Origin: Methyloversatilis universalis FAM5
GTDB taxonomy: Bacteria; Pseudomonadota; Gammaproteobacteria; Burkholderiales; Rhodocyclaceae
Reading direction: 5' to 3'
Assembly (NCBI RefSeq): GCF_000214035.2
Contig: NZ_AFHG01000059.1
Location: 186,001-250,000 of the forward strand
DNA: 64,000 bases
Below, in pieces: positions 44,997 to 55,469 of this stretch (positions are counted from its first letter, which is position 1; each line of letters opens with the position of its first letter). A program made the position numbers and the translations under genes. The notes under the pieces were generated by a model. That model was not told where the DNA came from. It ran no database searches and saw nothing but the letters and a program-made list of their open reading frames with translations.

Positions 44997-47060
44997 TCAG
45001 GCGGCTTCGGCCATGCCGCTGTGGCGCAGCAGCGCATCGGGGCGCGGTTCGCGGCCGCGGAAGGCCTTGAACGATTCCAGCGCCGGACGCGAGCCGCCCA
45101 CCGCCAGGATTTCGTCCCAGAAGCGGCGGCCGGTGGCTGTGTCGAGCACGGTGCCGGCAGCGCCGCGCGCTTCCTCGAAGGCCTCGAAAGCGTCGGCCGA
45201 CAGCACTTCGGCCCACTTGTAGCTGTAGTAGCCGGCCGCGTAGCCGCCGGCGAAGATGTGGCTGAAGCTGTTGGCGAAGCGGTTCCACTCCGGCGGGCGC
45301 ACCACCGACACTTCGTCGCGCACTTCTTCCAGCAGCTGCAGCAGCGTGCGGTCGCCGCCGGGCACGAAGTCGTGGTGCAGGCGCAGATCGAACAGCGAAA
45401 ACTCGATCTGGCGCAGCGTCTGCATGCCGCTCTGGAAGTTCTTCGCGGCGATCATCTTGTCGTACAGCGCGCGCGGCAGCGGTTCGCCCGAGTCGACATG
45501 GGCGGTCATGCCGGTCAGCACGTCCCACTCCCAGCAGAAGTTCTCCATGAACTGGCTGGGCAGTTCGACCGCGTCCCACTCGACGCCGTGAATGCCGGAC
45601 ACCGGCAGGTCTTCGACCCGGGTGAGCAGGTGGTGCAGGCCGTGTCCGGTTTCGTGGAACAGCGTGATCACGTCGTCATGGGTGAAGGTGGCGGGCTTGC
45701 CACCGACCGGCGACGGGAAGTTGCAGTTCAGGTAGGCCACCGGCGTCTGCACGCCACCGCTGACTGCGCGGCGGGTGATGGCTTCGTCCATCCAGGCGCC
45801 GCCACGCTTGGTTTCGCGCGCGTACAGGTCGAGGTAGAACTGGCCGACGAGTTCACTGCCGGCGCCACCGGCGCGCTCGATGCGGAAGAAACGTACGTCC
45901 GGGTGCCACACCGGCGCGGTATCCGGCCGGATGGTGACGCCATAGAGCCCCTCGACCACGCGGAACAGGCCTTCCAGCACCTTGTGCTCCGGGAAGTACT
46001 GCTTCACTTCCTGTTCCGAAAAGTCGTAGCGCTGCACGCGCAGCTTTTCCGACACCCAGGCCATGTCCCAGGGCTGCAGTTCGTCGAGACCGAATTCGTT
46101 GCGGGCGAAGGCGCGCAGTTCGTCGAGGTCGCGCTGGGCGTGCGGGCGGGCGCGCCTGGCCAGGTCGCGCAGGAAGTCCATCACCTGTTCCGGCGTGTCC
46201 GCCATCTTGGGCACCAGCGACAGTTCGGCGAAGCTGGCGAAGCCCAGCATCTTCGATTCCTCCACGCGCAGCGCCAGGATGCGGGCGATCAGCGGCGTGT
46301 TGTCGCGTTCGGCTTCGCCGAACTCGGATGCCCGGGTGGCGTAGGCGCGGTACATGCGGGCGCGCAGGTCGCGGCTGTCGGCGTACTGCATGACCGGCAG
46401 GTAGGACGGCATGTGCAGCGTGAACTTCCAGCCGTCGCGTTCGTCGCGCTGGGCGGCTTCGCGGGCGGCCTCGATGCTGTCTTCCGGCAGGCCGGCCAGC
46501 AGCGCTTCGTCGGTCACGTATTCGGCGAAGGCGTTGGTGGCGTCGAGCAGGTTTTCGCTGAACTTGGCCGACAGCGCGGCCAGTTCTTCCTGGATTTCCT
46601 TGAAGCGCGGCTTCTGGTCTTCGGCCAGCTCGGCGCCGGACAGGCGGAAATCGCGCACTTCGTTGTCGAGGATGCGCTGGCGCGCCGGCGACAGGGTCGC
46701 GTACTCCGCGGATTCGCGCAGCGCCTTGTACTTGGCGAACAGCGCAAGGTTCTGGCCGAGTGCGCTGTAGAAGCGGGTGATGTCGGGCAGCGTGGCGTTA
46801 TAGGCCTCGCGCCAGGCCGGCACGTCATTGACGCCGTGCAGGTGGCCGACGATGCCCCAGGCGCGGTTCACCTGCTCGCCCATGTCGGTGATCGGGGCGG
46901 CGAAGCTGTCCCAGGTGGGGGCGTCCGGGCGGGCGGTCAGGTCGTCGATCAGGGCCTGGTAGCGGGTGAGCAGTTCGCCGATGGCCGGCGCCACGTGTTC
47001 GGGCTGCACCGTGTCGAAACGGGGCAGGCCGGAGAAGTCGAGCAGCGGGTTCGTGTTCAT
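44997..47060 (-). CDS. prlC: Oligopeptidase A, M3 metallopeptidase
   Basis: 687-residue cytosolic zinc peptidase that degrades signal peptides and short peptides. The zinc motif is in LFHETGHGLHHLL with the second Glu ligand further on in SQFMENFCWEWDVLTG; YLNCNFPSP and GAWMDEAITRR complete the family. The frame runs back to 47228 but residue alignment and length favour ATG 47060 (MNTNPLLDFSGLPRFDTVQPEHV). The gene diverges from the TonB-dependent receptor across about 190 bp. Confidence 0.97.
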   Translation of the reverse strand: MNTNPLLDFSGLPRFDTVQPEHVAPAIGELLTRYQALIDDLTARPDAPTWDSFAAPITDMGEQVNRAWGIVGHLHGVNDVPAWREAYNATLPDITRFYSALGQNLALFAKYKALRESAEYATLSPARQRILDNEVRDFRLSGAELAEDQKPRFKEIQEELAALSAKFSENLLDATNAFAEYVTDEALLAGLPEDSIEAAREAAQRDERDGWKFTLHMPSYLPVMQYADSRDLRARMYRAYATRASEFGEAERDNTPLIARILALRVEESKMLGFASFAELSLVPKMADTPEQVMDFLRDLARRARPHAQRDLDELRAFARNEFGLDELQPWDMAWVSEKLRVQRYDFSEQEVKQYFPEHKVLEGLFRVVEGLYGVTIRPDTAPVWHPDVRFFRIERAGGAGSELVGQFYLDLYARETKRGGAWMDEAITRRAVSGGVQTPVAYLNCNFPSPVGGKPATFTHDDVITLFHETGHGLHHLLTRVEDLPVSGIHGVEWDAVELPSQFMENFCWEWDVLTGMTAHVDSGEPLPRALYDKMIAAKNFQSGMQTLRQIEFSLFDLRLHHDFVPGGDRTLLQLLEEVRDEVSVVRPPEWNRFANSFSHIFAGGYAAGYYSYKWAEVLSADAFEAFEEARGAAGTVLDTATGRRFWDEILAVGGSRPALESFKAFRGREPRPDALLRHSGMAEAA

Positions 47061-47254
47061 GATCAGTCTGGCGGTGTCCGTGTGGAGGTGGGCCGGGCGG
47101 GCCGTGGATGCAGCCCGGGGCGTGCGCCCGGCAGATTCTAGCTGGCCTCGGCCATCTGCCTGCTCAAGTTGGGCATTAACATGCCGAAAGCAAGCGTTAC
47201 ACGTCGGGCCGTGCTGCGACTGCAGCACCGATCCGCCGGCCCTGAATCTGCCGA

Positions 47255-49312
47255 ATGCGCCGAGCCATGAGAAGACCGTTCCGGATCCCGATTGATTCCC
47301 TGCGCCCGCTGCTGAGTGCCGCTCTCATGTGTGCCGCGTCACAGGCGTGGGCGGCGGATGCGCCGGATCTGGGCGGTCTGGAGCTGGAGGACCTGCTGCA
47401 GCTCAAGATCACCACCGCTGCCCGCAAGCCGCAGTCGGTGCGTGAAACGCCGGCCGCAGTGTTCGTGATCACGCGCGAGGACATCGAACGCTCCGGTGCC
47501 ACCTCGGTGCCGGAGGCGCTGCAGATGGCGCCCGGCGTTCAGGTGGGCCGCATTTCGTCCGGTACCTGGGCCATTTCGCTGCGCGGCGCCAACGGCCGCT
47601 TCGCCAACAAGCTGCAGGTGCTGGTCGATGGCCGCAGCGTCTATACGCCGCTGTTTTCCGGCACGGTCTGGGAAGACCGCGACTTCGTGCTGGCCGACAT
47701 CGAGCGCATCGAGGTGGTCCGCGGGCCGGGCGGTGCGCTGTGGGGCAGCAACGCGATGAACGGGGTAGTGAACATCATCACCCGTCGCCCTGCCGACACT
47801 CAGGGCACGCTGGTCAGCACCGGCATCGGCACCGAACAGAAGGGCTGGCTCGCGGTGCGCTACGGCTTCCAGCCGGGCGAGGACCAGAGCGCGCGCATCT
47901 GGGGCAAGCGGCGCGTGATGGATGCCAGCGACCGTCCGGACGGCAGCGCCGGCTATGACGGCGGCCACGCCAGCTCCGGCGGCTTCAACTGGGACATGCG
48001 CCTGTCCGGTGGCAGCACGCTGTCGCTGAGCGGCGGCATTACCGCTGCCCACCATGGCGAGGAGCTGGACCTCACCCGCTTCCTGTTCGGCAACGCGCCG
48101 GTGCCGGGCCGCATCGAAACCCGCGAAAGCCATCTGATGGCGCGCTATGGCGGCCAGACCGCGGACGGCGCCGATTATTCGCTGCAGACCTCGTATGCCA
48201 GCAGCGGCTTCGCCATCGTCAATCCGGTCGGACCGATCGACGATGAGCGCAGCACGCTGGACATCGACTTCCAGCGGCGGGAAGCACGCGGCGCGGGTCG
48301 GCACGACATCGTGTGGGGGCTGGGCTACCGCCACTCGCGGGACGATCTGAACGTGCAGCTGATCGGCGGTTCGATACAGCCCTCGCGGCGCACCCAGACC
48401 TGGACCAGCGTATTCGTGCAGGACGACATTTCGCTGCTGCCGGAGCGGCTCAATCTGGTGCTCGGCGCGCGGGTCGAGGGCAGCAGCCCGGGCCGCACCG
48501 AAATACAGCCGACCGCGCGGCTGATGTACACGCCGGAAGGTCCGCACAGTTATTGGGCCGCGCTGTCACGCACCACCCGCCAGCCCTCGCGCGCACTGCG
48601 CGACTTTGGCGCCCGCATCGGCCCCTTCCCGCTGCCGGCGCCGCTGGCCGGCGGCTGGCTGGTCCGCAGCACCGGTCAGGGCGACGACATGCGCAGTGAA
48701 ACCGCCAGCACGGTCGAACTGGGCTATCGCTATCGCCAGGGCAGCTTCACCTTCGATGCCGCCGCCTTCGCCACCCGCTACCGGCGCCAGGCCGAATACG
48801 TGGTCACCTTCGACGGCGTGGTCGCGCTGCCGGCGCTGACCCGGGTGACCGACATCGAGGTGCGCACCACCGACGACAGCCGCGCCTACGGCTTCGAACT
48901 GGCCGCGGATTACCGCTACAGCGCCGACTGGAGCCTGCACGCCGCCTATACCTATACCGATTCGACCGCGCTGGACCGGCGTTTTCCGACCCAGCTTCCG
49001 CTCACGTCCTTCTTCATCTATTCCGCCGATGCCCGGCACCGGCTTTCGCTGCGTTCGTCGTGGAACCTGGCGCCGGACTGGCAGCTGGACGCCTGGCTGC
49101 GCAGCGTGAGCAGCGTCGAGCCGAGCGGCATCGGCGGCTATACCGACGTCGACCTCCGGCTGGCCTGGCAGGTCAGGCGGGATCTCGAACTGTCGCTGGT
49201 CGGCCAGAACCTGCTGCATGCCCGCCGCGCGCAGTACGTGGCGGACACGCTGCCTTCGTCGTCACTGGCCATAGAGCGGGCCGCCTATCTGAAAGCGGTG
49301 TGGTCCTTCTGA
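47255..49312 (+). CDS. TonB-dependent outer-membrane receptor of the YfiR/c-di-GMP cluster
   Basis: 685 residues. A signal peptide (LLSAALMCAASQAWA-ADAP) precedes an N-terminal segment with LEDLLQLKITTAARKPQSVRETPAAVFVITREDIERSG, the TonB-box region and plug start, then plug motifs SLRGANGRFANKLQVLVDGRSVYT and RIEVVRGPGGALWGSNAMNGVVNIITR. The barrel ends with KAVWSF. It is the first gene of a signalling set with the YfiR-like protein, a hybrid kinase and a GGDEF-EAL protein, and ends one base before the YfiR start. Ligand is unknown. An ATG 12 bases later is an alternative start. Confidence 0.93.
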   Translation: MRRAMRRPFRIPIDSLRPLLSAALMCAASQAWAADAPDLGGLELEDLLQLKITTAARKPQSVRETPAAVFVITREDIERSGATSVPEALQMAPGVQVGRISSGTWAISLRGANGRFANKLQVLVDGRSVYTPLFSGTVWEDRDFVLADIERIEVVRGPGGALWGSNAMNGVVNIITRRPADTQGTLVSTGIGTEQKGWLAVRYGFQPGEDQSARIWGKRRVMDASDRPDGSAGYDGGHASSGGFNWDMRLSGGSTLSLSGGITAAHHGEELDLTRFLFGNAPVPGRIETRESHLMARYGGQTADGADYSLQTSYASSGFAIVNPVGPIDDERSTLDIDFQRREARGAGRHDIVWGLGYRHSRDDLNVQLIGGSIQPSRRTQTWTSVFVQDDISLLPERLNLVLGARVEGSSPGRTEIQPTARLMYTPEGPHSYWAALSRTTRQPSRALRDFGARIGPFPLPAPLAGGWLVRSTGQGDDMRSETASTVELGYRYRQGSFTFDAAAFATRYRRQAEYVVTFDGVVALPALTRVTDIEVRTTDDSRAYGFELAADYRYSADWSLHAAYTYTDSTALDRRFPTQLPLTSFFIYSADARHRLSLRSSWNLAPDWQLDAWLRSVSSVEPSGIGGYTDVDLRLAWQVRRDLELSLVGQNLLHARRAQYVADTLPSSSLAIERAAYLKAVWSF

Positions 49313-49313
49313 C

Positions 49314-49865
49314 ATGCGCTCCGGATTTCGCATGACGCTGCTGCGGATGCTGTGCGCGCTGTGCGCACTGTGCGCGTGCGGCCTGATCCAGGCGCAGAGC
49401 GACGTGCTGGAGGACCCGCTGAAGGCGGCCTTCGTGTTCAATTTCGCCAAGTACGTCGAATGGCCGGAAAGCGCGTCGGGCAACGGCCCGCTGGTCGCCT
49501 GCGTGGCGAGCGGCGACGGTCTGGCCGCTGCGCTGTCGCAGTTCGACGGCCGCATGGTGGCGGGACGCAGCTTCCAGGTGCAGCGCCTCGCCACGCCTGC
49601 CGGGGCAGCCGGCTGTCATCTGGTGGTGGTGGCCGAGTCCGCGGTGCGGCGGAGCGCCGCCTGGCTCAGGCAGCTGCCGGCCCAGGGCGTGCTGACGGTG
49701 GGCGACGGCGAAGGTTTCATCGATGAAGGCGGCATGATAGGGCTGGTGCGCAGCGGTGACCGGCTGCAGTTCGACATCAACCAGCCTGCGCTGCAGCGGG
49801 CCGGGCTGCGCGCCAGTTCGCAGCTGCTGAAACTGGCGCGCAATCTGGGCGGGCGGACACGATGA
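49314..49865 (+). CDS. YfiR-family (DUF4154) periplasmic protein
   Basis: 183 residues, with a signal peptide ([23 protein letters not shown]). The mature domain [38 protein letters not shown], the Cys in [52 protein letters not shown] and SSQLLKLAR are the YfiR/DUF4154 pattern. YfiR in Pseudomonas represses the diguanylate cyclase YfiN, so a link to c-di-GMP is consistent with the GGDEF-EAL protein two genes on. Start and stop overlap or abut both neighbours. Confidence 0.9.
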   Translation: MRSGFRMTLLRMLCALCALCACGLIQAQSDVLEDPLKAAFVFNFAKYVEWPESASGNGPLVACVASGDGLAAALSQFDGRMVAGRSFQVQRLATPAGAAGCHLVVVAESAVRRSAAWLRQLPAQGVLTVGDGEGFIDEGGMIGLVRSGDRLQFDINQPALQRAGLRASSQLLKLARNLGGRTR

Positions 49866-52612
49866 AGCGGGTCGAGCGCTTTCTGGGCGAACTGGTCGAC
49901 CTGCCGCTGCGCATCAAGCTGCAGCGCATCCTGCTGCTCTGCCTGGCGGCGGCGCTGGCGCTGAATTTCGCGGTGTATTCGCTGAACGGCCTGTACAACG
50001 AACGCGAGCGGCTGATCGATCAGCTCGATGCGATCGCCCGCATCATCGGTGCCAACAGCGCCTCCGCGCTCGCGTTCAGTGATCCGGATTCGGCCCGCGC
50101 CACGCTGGCAGCGGTGTCCAGCGTGCCGGCCGTGGTGCGCGCCTGGATCCTGCTCAGCGACGGCTCGCCCTTTGCCGCGCACCCGGACGATGCGCCGGCG
50201 CTGCCGCCCGCTGACGTCGGCGGGCCGGGCGGCCTGTCGGTGATCGGCGCGCCCTGGTCTTCCGACCTGCTGCTGGCCCGTCCGCTGGTGGAGGAGGGCC
50301 AGCGTTCCGGCATCATCGTGCTGCAGGCCGATCTGCTTCCTCTGTGGCAGCGCACCGCTTTCATCCTGCTGCTCAATGCGCTGTTTACCGCGCTCTCATT
50401 CGCGCTGGCCTACCGGCTGTCCACCCGGCTGCAGCGGCGCATCACCGATCCGGTGCAGGCGCTGATCGAATCGGCGCGCGCGGTGATCGATGAACGGCGC
50501 TATGACGTGACCGTACCGCGGCCGGGCAATGACGAAATCGGCCAGCTCACCGACCGTTTCAACGAAATGCTGCGCGAGATCGCGCTGCGCGACGGCGAAC
50601 TGCGCGCGCACCGTGACCGGCTGGAAAGCGAGGTCGAGGCTCGTACCCGCGAACTGCGCGAGGCGAAGGAACAGGCGGAATCGGCCAACCAGGCGAAAAG
50701 CCGCTTCCTGGCCAATATGAGCCATGAGATCCGCACGCCGATGAACGGTGTGATCGGCATGGCCGGCCTGCTCGAACGCACGCCGCTGGACGAGCGCCAG
50801 CGCCGCTATCTGGACGCCATCAGCGGCTCGGCCGAATCGCTGCTGCGGGTGATCAACGATGTGCTCGATTTCTCCAAGATCGAGGCCGGCAAGCTGCAGT
50901 TCGAGCGCGTCGTGTTCGAGCCGCAGCAGGTGTTCGAGGACGTGGTGCTGCTGTTCGCGGACCCGGCCCGCAGCAAGGGCATCGAGCTGTCGCTGCGTAT
51001 TGCGCCCTCACTGCCGCACGGGCTGGTCGGCGACCCGCACCGGCTGCGGCAGGTGCTGATCAATCTGGTGTCGAACGCGCTCAAGTTCACCGCCGCCGGC
51101 GAAGTGCTGGTCGACGTACAGGCCGTCGCCGTCGACGGTGCACCGGCGCAGGTGTGGCTGGAGGCTGCGGTCGTCGACACGGGTTCCGGCATTTCCGCCG
51201 ATGCCGCCGCCCGGGTGTTCGACGCCTTTGCCCAGGCCGACAGTTCGACCACCCGGCGTTTCGGCGGCACCGGCCTGGGCCTGGCCATAACCCGCGAACT
51301 GATTACCGCCCAGGGCGGCACGCTGGACTTCAGCAGCGTGCCGGGCTACGGCTCGCACTTCCATTTCAGCCTGCCGTTCGACCGCGCGGGCACCGTGGCG
51401 CCCGGCCTGCAGGCCGGCGGCACGCAGCGCGCGCTGGTGGTCGATCCGTCGCTGCGCAGCGCGCAGAACCTGCTCACCCTGCTGACGGATGGCGGCATCG
51501 AGTGCCTGCACTGCGAGACCGCGGCCGAGGCGATGATGGCGCTGATGCGCGGCGAGCTGTGCGGCCTGCCTTTCGACACCGTGCTGTGCGCGCAGCAGCT
51601 GGCCGATGCCGGTGCGGTCGAACTGGCGCGCATGCTGGCCGAGCGCTTCGGCAGTCCGCCGCGGCTGATCTGCATGCAGGGCAGTGCGGACCCCGATCTG
51701 GCGCGGATTTCGCTGCCGGTCATCCGCAAGCCGGTGCTGCGCGGCGAGCTCGCACTGCTGCTGGGCGATGCGCGCAGGCCGGGGCCGGCAAGCGCGCTGA
51801 CGCGCATCGAGGCGCCGGCGAAGCCGTCGATCAAGGTGCTGCTGGTCGAGGACCATCCGGTGAATCGCGAAATCGCGCTCGACATGCTGACCGAACTGGG
51901 CTGCCGCGTGCATGCGGCGGAGAACGGACTGATCGCACTGGGTGCGGTGTCACGCGAACCGTTCGATCTGGTGCTGATGGACTGCCAGATGCCGGTGATG
52001 GACGGTTTCGAGGCCAGCCGGCGCATCCGCGCGCTGGAGCACGAGCTGTCGCGGCCGCCGGTGCCCATCGTCGCGCTGACCGCCAATGCGCTCAGCGGCG
52101 ACCGTGAGCGCTGTCTCGCGGCCGGCATGGACGACTACCTGCCCAAGCCCATTCCCTTGCGCGAACTGGCGCGGGTGATCGAACAGTGCGCGCGGCGGTC
52201 GGCCGGTCCGTCGCCGGTGCAGCCGGCGCCGTCGGCCGATGTCGCGCTGATCGACGAAAAGCAGCTGTTCAGCGTGCCGGGCATGCGCAATCCGGACAGC
52301 AGGCTGCTGACCCGTATGGCCATGCTCTACCGGCGCGAGGCCGGCGCCAGTCTGGAGCGCATGAAGGCGGCCGCGGCCGCCGGTGATGCCGACGCGTTGC
52401 GCGAAGCCGCGCACCGGCTCAAGAGCTCGAGCGGCGCGCTCGGCGCGCGTCGCGCCTTCGAATGCGCGCGCGGCATCGAAACGGCCGCCCGCGAAGGACA
52501 TGCGCGTTTCGATGCACAGGCGCAGCGTGATCTGGAAGGCATTCTGCTGCACACTTTCGACGCGCTCGACCGGCTGGCCGGCGACGCGCAGACTCCGGGA
52601 GCACGCACGTGA
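49862..52612 (+). CDS. BarA-like hybrid histidine kinase with receiver and HPt domains
   Basis: 916 residues. Membrane helices near residues 20-45 and 160-185 flank a periplasmic sensor, followed by HAMP-like and coiled-coil segments. HisKA has phospho-His288 in [12 protein letters not shown], and the HATPase motifs are [25 protein letters not shown] and [10 protein letters not shown] degenerate receiver (about residues 520-640) lacks the phospho-Asp; a true receiver has Asp707 in [12 protein letters not shown]; a C-terminal HPt has His851 in [13 protein letters not shown]. The full phosphorelay ends in the next gene's receiver, by proximity. Start overlaps the YfiR stop, stop overlaps the next GTG start. 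Confidence 0.93.
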   Translation: MKRVERFLGELVDLPLRIKLQRILLLCLAAALALNFAVYSLNGLYNERERLIDQLDAIARIIGANSASALAFSDPDSARATLAAVSSVPAVVRAWILLSDGSPFAAHPDDAPALPPADVGGPGGLSVIGAPWSSDLLLARPLVEEGQRSGIIVLQADLLPLWQRTAFILLLNALFTALSFALAYRLSTRLQRRITDPVQALIESARAVIDERRYDVTVPRPGNDEIGQLTDRFNEMLREIALRDGELRAHRDRLESEVEARTRELREAKEQAESANQAKSRFLANMSHEIRTPMNGVIGMAGLLERTPLDERQRRYLDAISGSAESLLRVINDVLDFSKIEAGKLQFERVVFEPQQVFEDVVLLFADPARSKGIELSLRIAPSLPHGLVGDPHRLRQVLINLVSNALKFTAAGEVLVDVQAVAVDGAPAQVWLEAAVVDTGSGISADAAARVFDAFAQADSSTTRRFGGTGLGLAITRELITAQGGTLDFSSVPGYGSHFHFSLPFDRAGTVAPGLQAGGTQRALVVDPSLRSAQNLLTLLTDGGIECLHCETAAEAMMALMRGELCGLPFDTVLCAQQLADAGAVELARMLAERFGSPPRLICMQGSADPDLARISLPVIRKPVLRGELALLLGDARRPGPASALTRIEAPAKPSIKVLLVEDHPVNREIALDMLTELGCRVHAAENGLIALGAVSREPFDLVLMDCQMPVMDGFEASRRIRALEHELSRPPVPIVALTANALSGDRERCLAAGMDDYLPKPIPLRELARVIEQCARRSAGPSPVQPAPSADVALIDEKQLFSVPGMRNPDSRLLTRMAMLYRREAGASLERMKAAAAAGDADALREAAHRLKSSSGALGARRAFECARGIETAAREGHARFDAQAQRDLEGILLHTFDALDRLAGDAQTPGART

Positions 52613-54705
52613 TATTGCTGGTCGATGACGATGTGATGGTGCGGCTGCTTGCAGCCGAAGCGCTGATCGCCTCCGGTTTCGAGGTGATGGAGGCGGCGGA
52701 CGGGGAAAGCGCGCTGGAGCTGTTCGAGCGGCACGAGTTCTCGCTGGTGCTGCTCGACGTGAGCCTGGGCGGCATCGACGGCTTCGAGGTGTGCCGACGC
52801 CTGCGCGCCCACCCGCACGGCCGCACGCTGCCCATCATCATGCTGACCGGCATGGACGACACCGGCTCCATCGACAGCGCGTACGCGATGGGCGCGACCG
52901 ATTTCGTGACCAAGCCGCTGAACTGGACGCTGCTGGTCTATCGCATCCGGTACGCGCTGCGGGCGGCCCGCACGATGAGCGAGCTGCAGTCTTCCGAGCG
53001 CCGGTTGGCGGTGGCCCAGCGTGTGGCGCGGCTGGGCGGCTGGATATGGCATGTCGATGAGGACCGCTGCGAGCGCAGCCCGATCTGCCTGCAGCTGTGG
53101 GGCGATGTGCCGGCCGCTCTGCATACCGAGCCCTTCGGCCTGCTGGCCCGGGTGCTCAGCCCGGACCGCCAGCATCTGCGCGAGGCGATGGAGCGTGCCC
53201 GCCAGGGTGAGCCCTACCAGATGAGTTTCCGGGTGCAGCGGGCTGACGGCATCATCGTGTCGCTGCACGAACACGCGGTGCCCGAGCGCGACGAGTTCGG
53301 CCGGGTGGTGCGCATCGAAGGCGTGACCCAGGACGTGACCGAGCGCGAACAGGCGGAGCGGCGCATCCGCTTCCTGGCCTATCACGACAGCCTGACCGGG
53401 CTGGCCAACCGCCAGATGTTCCGCGAAATGCTGGACCACACGCTGGCACGCTCGCAGCGCATCGGCTCGCGCTGCGCGCTGCTCTATCTCGATCTGGACC
53501 GGCTCAAGCGCATCAATGACAGCTTCGGTCACACGCTGGGCGACCAGATCCTGCGCGAAGTGGCGACCCGCATCGTCGGCTCCATCCGTACCGCCGACAT
53601 CGTCGCGCGCGAAGACCAGTCGGCGGAAGAGGTGGTGGCGCGGCTCGGCGGCGACGAATTCACCGTGCTGCTGACCGATCTGGCCCGGGTCGACGATGCC
53701 GCCCGAGTGGCCGCCCGCATCTGCGAGGAACTGAGCGCGCCGCTGCAGGTGGCGCACATCGAGCTGGCGGTTACGGCCTCGATCGGCATCGCGGTGTTCC
53801 CGGACAATGGCGAAGACCCGGAAACGCTGCTGCGCCACGCCGACATGGCCATGTACGCCGCCAAGCAGCGCGGTCGCAACACCTACGAATTCTTCACCGA
53901 AACGATGCAGCTGCAGGCGGTCGAGCGGCTGTCGCTGGAGCAGGACCTGGTGCGTGCGGTCGAGCAGTCGCAGTTCGTGCTGCACTACCAGCCGCAGGTC
54001 GACGCAGCCACCGGCCGCATCGTGTCGGCCGAAGCCCTGCTGCGCTGGGAACATCCGCTGCGCGGCATGGTGTCGCCGGTGCAGTTCATTCCGGTGGCCG
54101 AGGAAACCGGCCTCATCGTGCCGCTCGGCGAGTGGGTGGTGATGGAAGCCTGCCGCCAGATGGCGGTATGGCTGGCCGAGGGCCTGCCGGTGGTGCCGGT
54201 CGCGGTGAATCTTTCGGCCCACAATTTCCGCTCCGATTCGCTGCTTACGTCGATCGCCTATGCGCTGGAAAGTACCGGCCTGCCGTCACGCTATCTGCAC
54301 GTGGAACTGACCGAAAGCGCGGTCATGCAGGAGCCGGAACAGGCCATGGCCACGCTGGGCGCGCTGAAGTCGCTGGGGCTGATGCTGTCGATCGACGATT
54401 TCGGCACCGGCTATTCGTCGCTGTCCACGCTGAAGCAGTTTCCGATCGACCTGCTCAAGATCGACCGCAGCTTCGTGCGCGACCTGCCGGACGATGCCAG
54501 CGGTGCGTCCATCGTCGAAGCCATTCTCGCGCTGGCACACGCGCTTGGTCTGGGCGTGGTGGCGGAGGGGGTGGAAACCCTGGCGCAGCGCGACTTCCTG
54601 CGCAGCCGGCGCTGCGGCCTGATGCAGGGCTATCTGTATTCCCGGCCGCAGCCCGCCGACGTATTCGCCGGGCTGCTGCGGGAGGGCGTGCTGCGGCGGG
54701 AGTGA
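52609..54705 (+). CDS. REC-PAS-GGDEF-EAL dual cyclic-di-GMP enzyme
   Basis: 698 residues: receiver ([13 protein letters not shown], Asp in [13 protein letters not shown] near residue 46), PAS domain with [13 protein letters not shown] near 143, GGDEF ([10 protein letters not shown]... [11 protein letters not shown] near 350) and EAL ([12 protein letters not shown] near 470, [28 protein letters not shown] near 596). Both GGDEF and EAL signatures are intact. An 11-residue insertion before GGDEF displaces the RxxD inhibitory motif. It is the last gene of the TonB-receptor/YfiR/kinase cluster and the natural output of that kinase. GTG start overlaps the kinase stop. Confidence 0.94.
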   Translation: MILLVDDDVMVRLLAAEALIASGFEVMEAADGESALELFERHEFSLVLLDVSLGGIDGFEVCRRLRAHPHGRTLPIIMLTGMDDTGSIDSAYAMGATDFVTKPLNWTLLVYRIRYALRAARTMSELQSSERRLAVAQRVARLGGWIWHVDEDRCERSPICLQLWGDVPAALHTEPFGLLARVLSPDRQHLREAMERARQGEPYQMSFRVQRADGIIVSLHEHAVPERDEFGRVVRIEGVTQDVTEREQAERRIRFLAYHDSLTGLANRQMFREMLDHTLARSQRIGSRCALLYLDLDRLKRINDSFGHTLGDQILREVATRIVGSIRTADIVAREDQSAEEVVARLGGDEFTVLLTDLARVDDAARVAARICEELSAPLQVAHIELAVTASIGIAVFPDNGEDPETLLRHADMAMYAAKQRGRNTYEFFTETMQLQAVERLSLEQDLVRAVEQSQFVLHYQPQVDAATGRIVSAEALLRWEHPLRGMVSPVQFIPVAEETGLIVPLGEWVVMEACRQMAVWLAEGLPVVPVAVNLSAHNFRSDSLLTSIAYALESTGLPSRYLHVELTESAVMQEPEQAMATLGALKSLGLMLSIDDFGTGYSSLSTLKQFPIDLLKIDRSFVRDLPDDASGASIVEAILALAHALGLGVVAEGVETLAQRDFLRSRRCGLMQGYLYSRPQPADVFAGLLREGVLRRE

Positions 54706-54706
54706 A

Positions 54707-54730
54707 GCGGTCCGCGTCGCCGCGGACCGC
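54707..54730. terminator. Hairpin between convergent genes
   Basis: GCGGTCCGCG and CGCGGACCGC form a perfect 10-bp stem around TCGC, directly after the GGDEF-EAL stop. It lies between that gene and the convergent secreted-protein gene and may work in both directions. No strong T tract. Confidence 0.55.
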
Positions 54731-54745
54731 CGGCCCGTGCGGGCT

Positions 54746-55426
54746 TCAGTTCTTGGCCGACACGCTGGCCAGCACCATGTCCTCGTCGATCAGCGCGGAC
54801 TTGCCGTCCTTGCCGCTGTCAGGCACCACGGTGTCGACCCGGTACAGGCCGCCGGGTACCGCGTCAGACAGCACGAAGATGTAGGTCTTGCCCAGATACT
54901 TCGGGAATTTCTGCTTGTTCGGATCATCGGTGTAGGGCGTGATCCGGTATTCCTTCGCGTCTACGGTCTTGCCGTTGAAGCTCACCTTGATCGGCGTGCC
55001 CTTCGGGCCTTCGGACAGCGCCAGACGGATGCGCTTGCGGAAGTAGTTGGACTTGCCGCCGGTCAGGCGCTCCATTTCACGGATGTCGCGCTCGAGGAAG
55101 CACATCAGCGCCGGGTTGCTCTGGGCCGAGTCGATTTCCGGGATTTCGGTCTTGCGGGTACCGCTCAGACAGCTGGTGCTCACCTTGCGGGTGCCCTTGT
55201 CCTCGCTGATGCGCACTTCCACCGTGTCCTGGAACGGCACTTCCTGCGTGCCGGTGCGCTTGAACGAGTAGCTCAGCGTGGTGGGCGCCTTCAGGCTGGA
55301 CAGCTGGTCATTCATGAACAGCTGCTTTTCGGCTTCGGTGATTTCCTGGCTCGGTTCGGCCTGGGCCATGCCGGCGTGGAACAGCAGTGCGCACAGCAGG
55401 GCGGGCAGGGTGGTGCGGAACTTCAT
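54746..55426 (-). CDS. Secreted protein of unknown function in the methanol-oxidation region
   Basis: 226 residues with a signal peptide (LPALLCALLFHAGMAQA-EPSQ). The mature part is beta-rich and soluble: TLSYSFKRTGTQEVPFQDTVEVRI, MCFLERDIREMERLTGG, IKVSFNGKTVDAKEYRI and YLGKTYIFVLSDAVPGGLYRVDTVV. I recognise no family. GAGAGGAG precedes ATG 55426, and the longer frame is non-coding-like. It is the last of the minus-strand cluster after xoxJ and the protease, which makes a periplasmic role near methanol dehydrogenase plausible but unproven. Confidence 0.75.
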   Translation of the reverse strand: MKFRTTLPALLCALLFHAGMAQAEPSQEITEAEKQLFMNDQLSSLKAPTTLSYSFKRTGTQEVPFQDTVEVRISEDKGTRKVSTSCLSGTRKTEIPEIDSAQSNPALMCFLERDIREMERLTGGKSNYFRKRIRLALSEGPKGTPIKVSFNGKTVDAKEYRITPYTDDPNKQKFPKYLGKTYIFVLSDAVPGGLYRVDTVVPDSGKDGKSALIDEDMVLASVSAKN

Positions 55427-55469
55427 GACGACTCCTCTCGTGATGCCGGGTCTGTGCCCGTTGTTGAAT

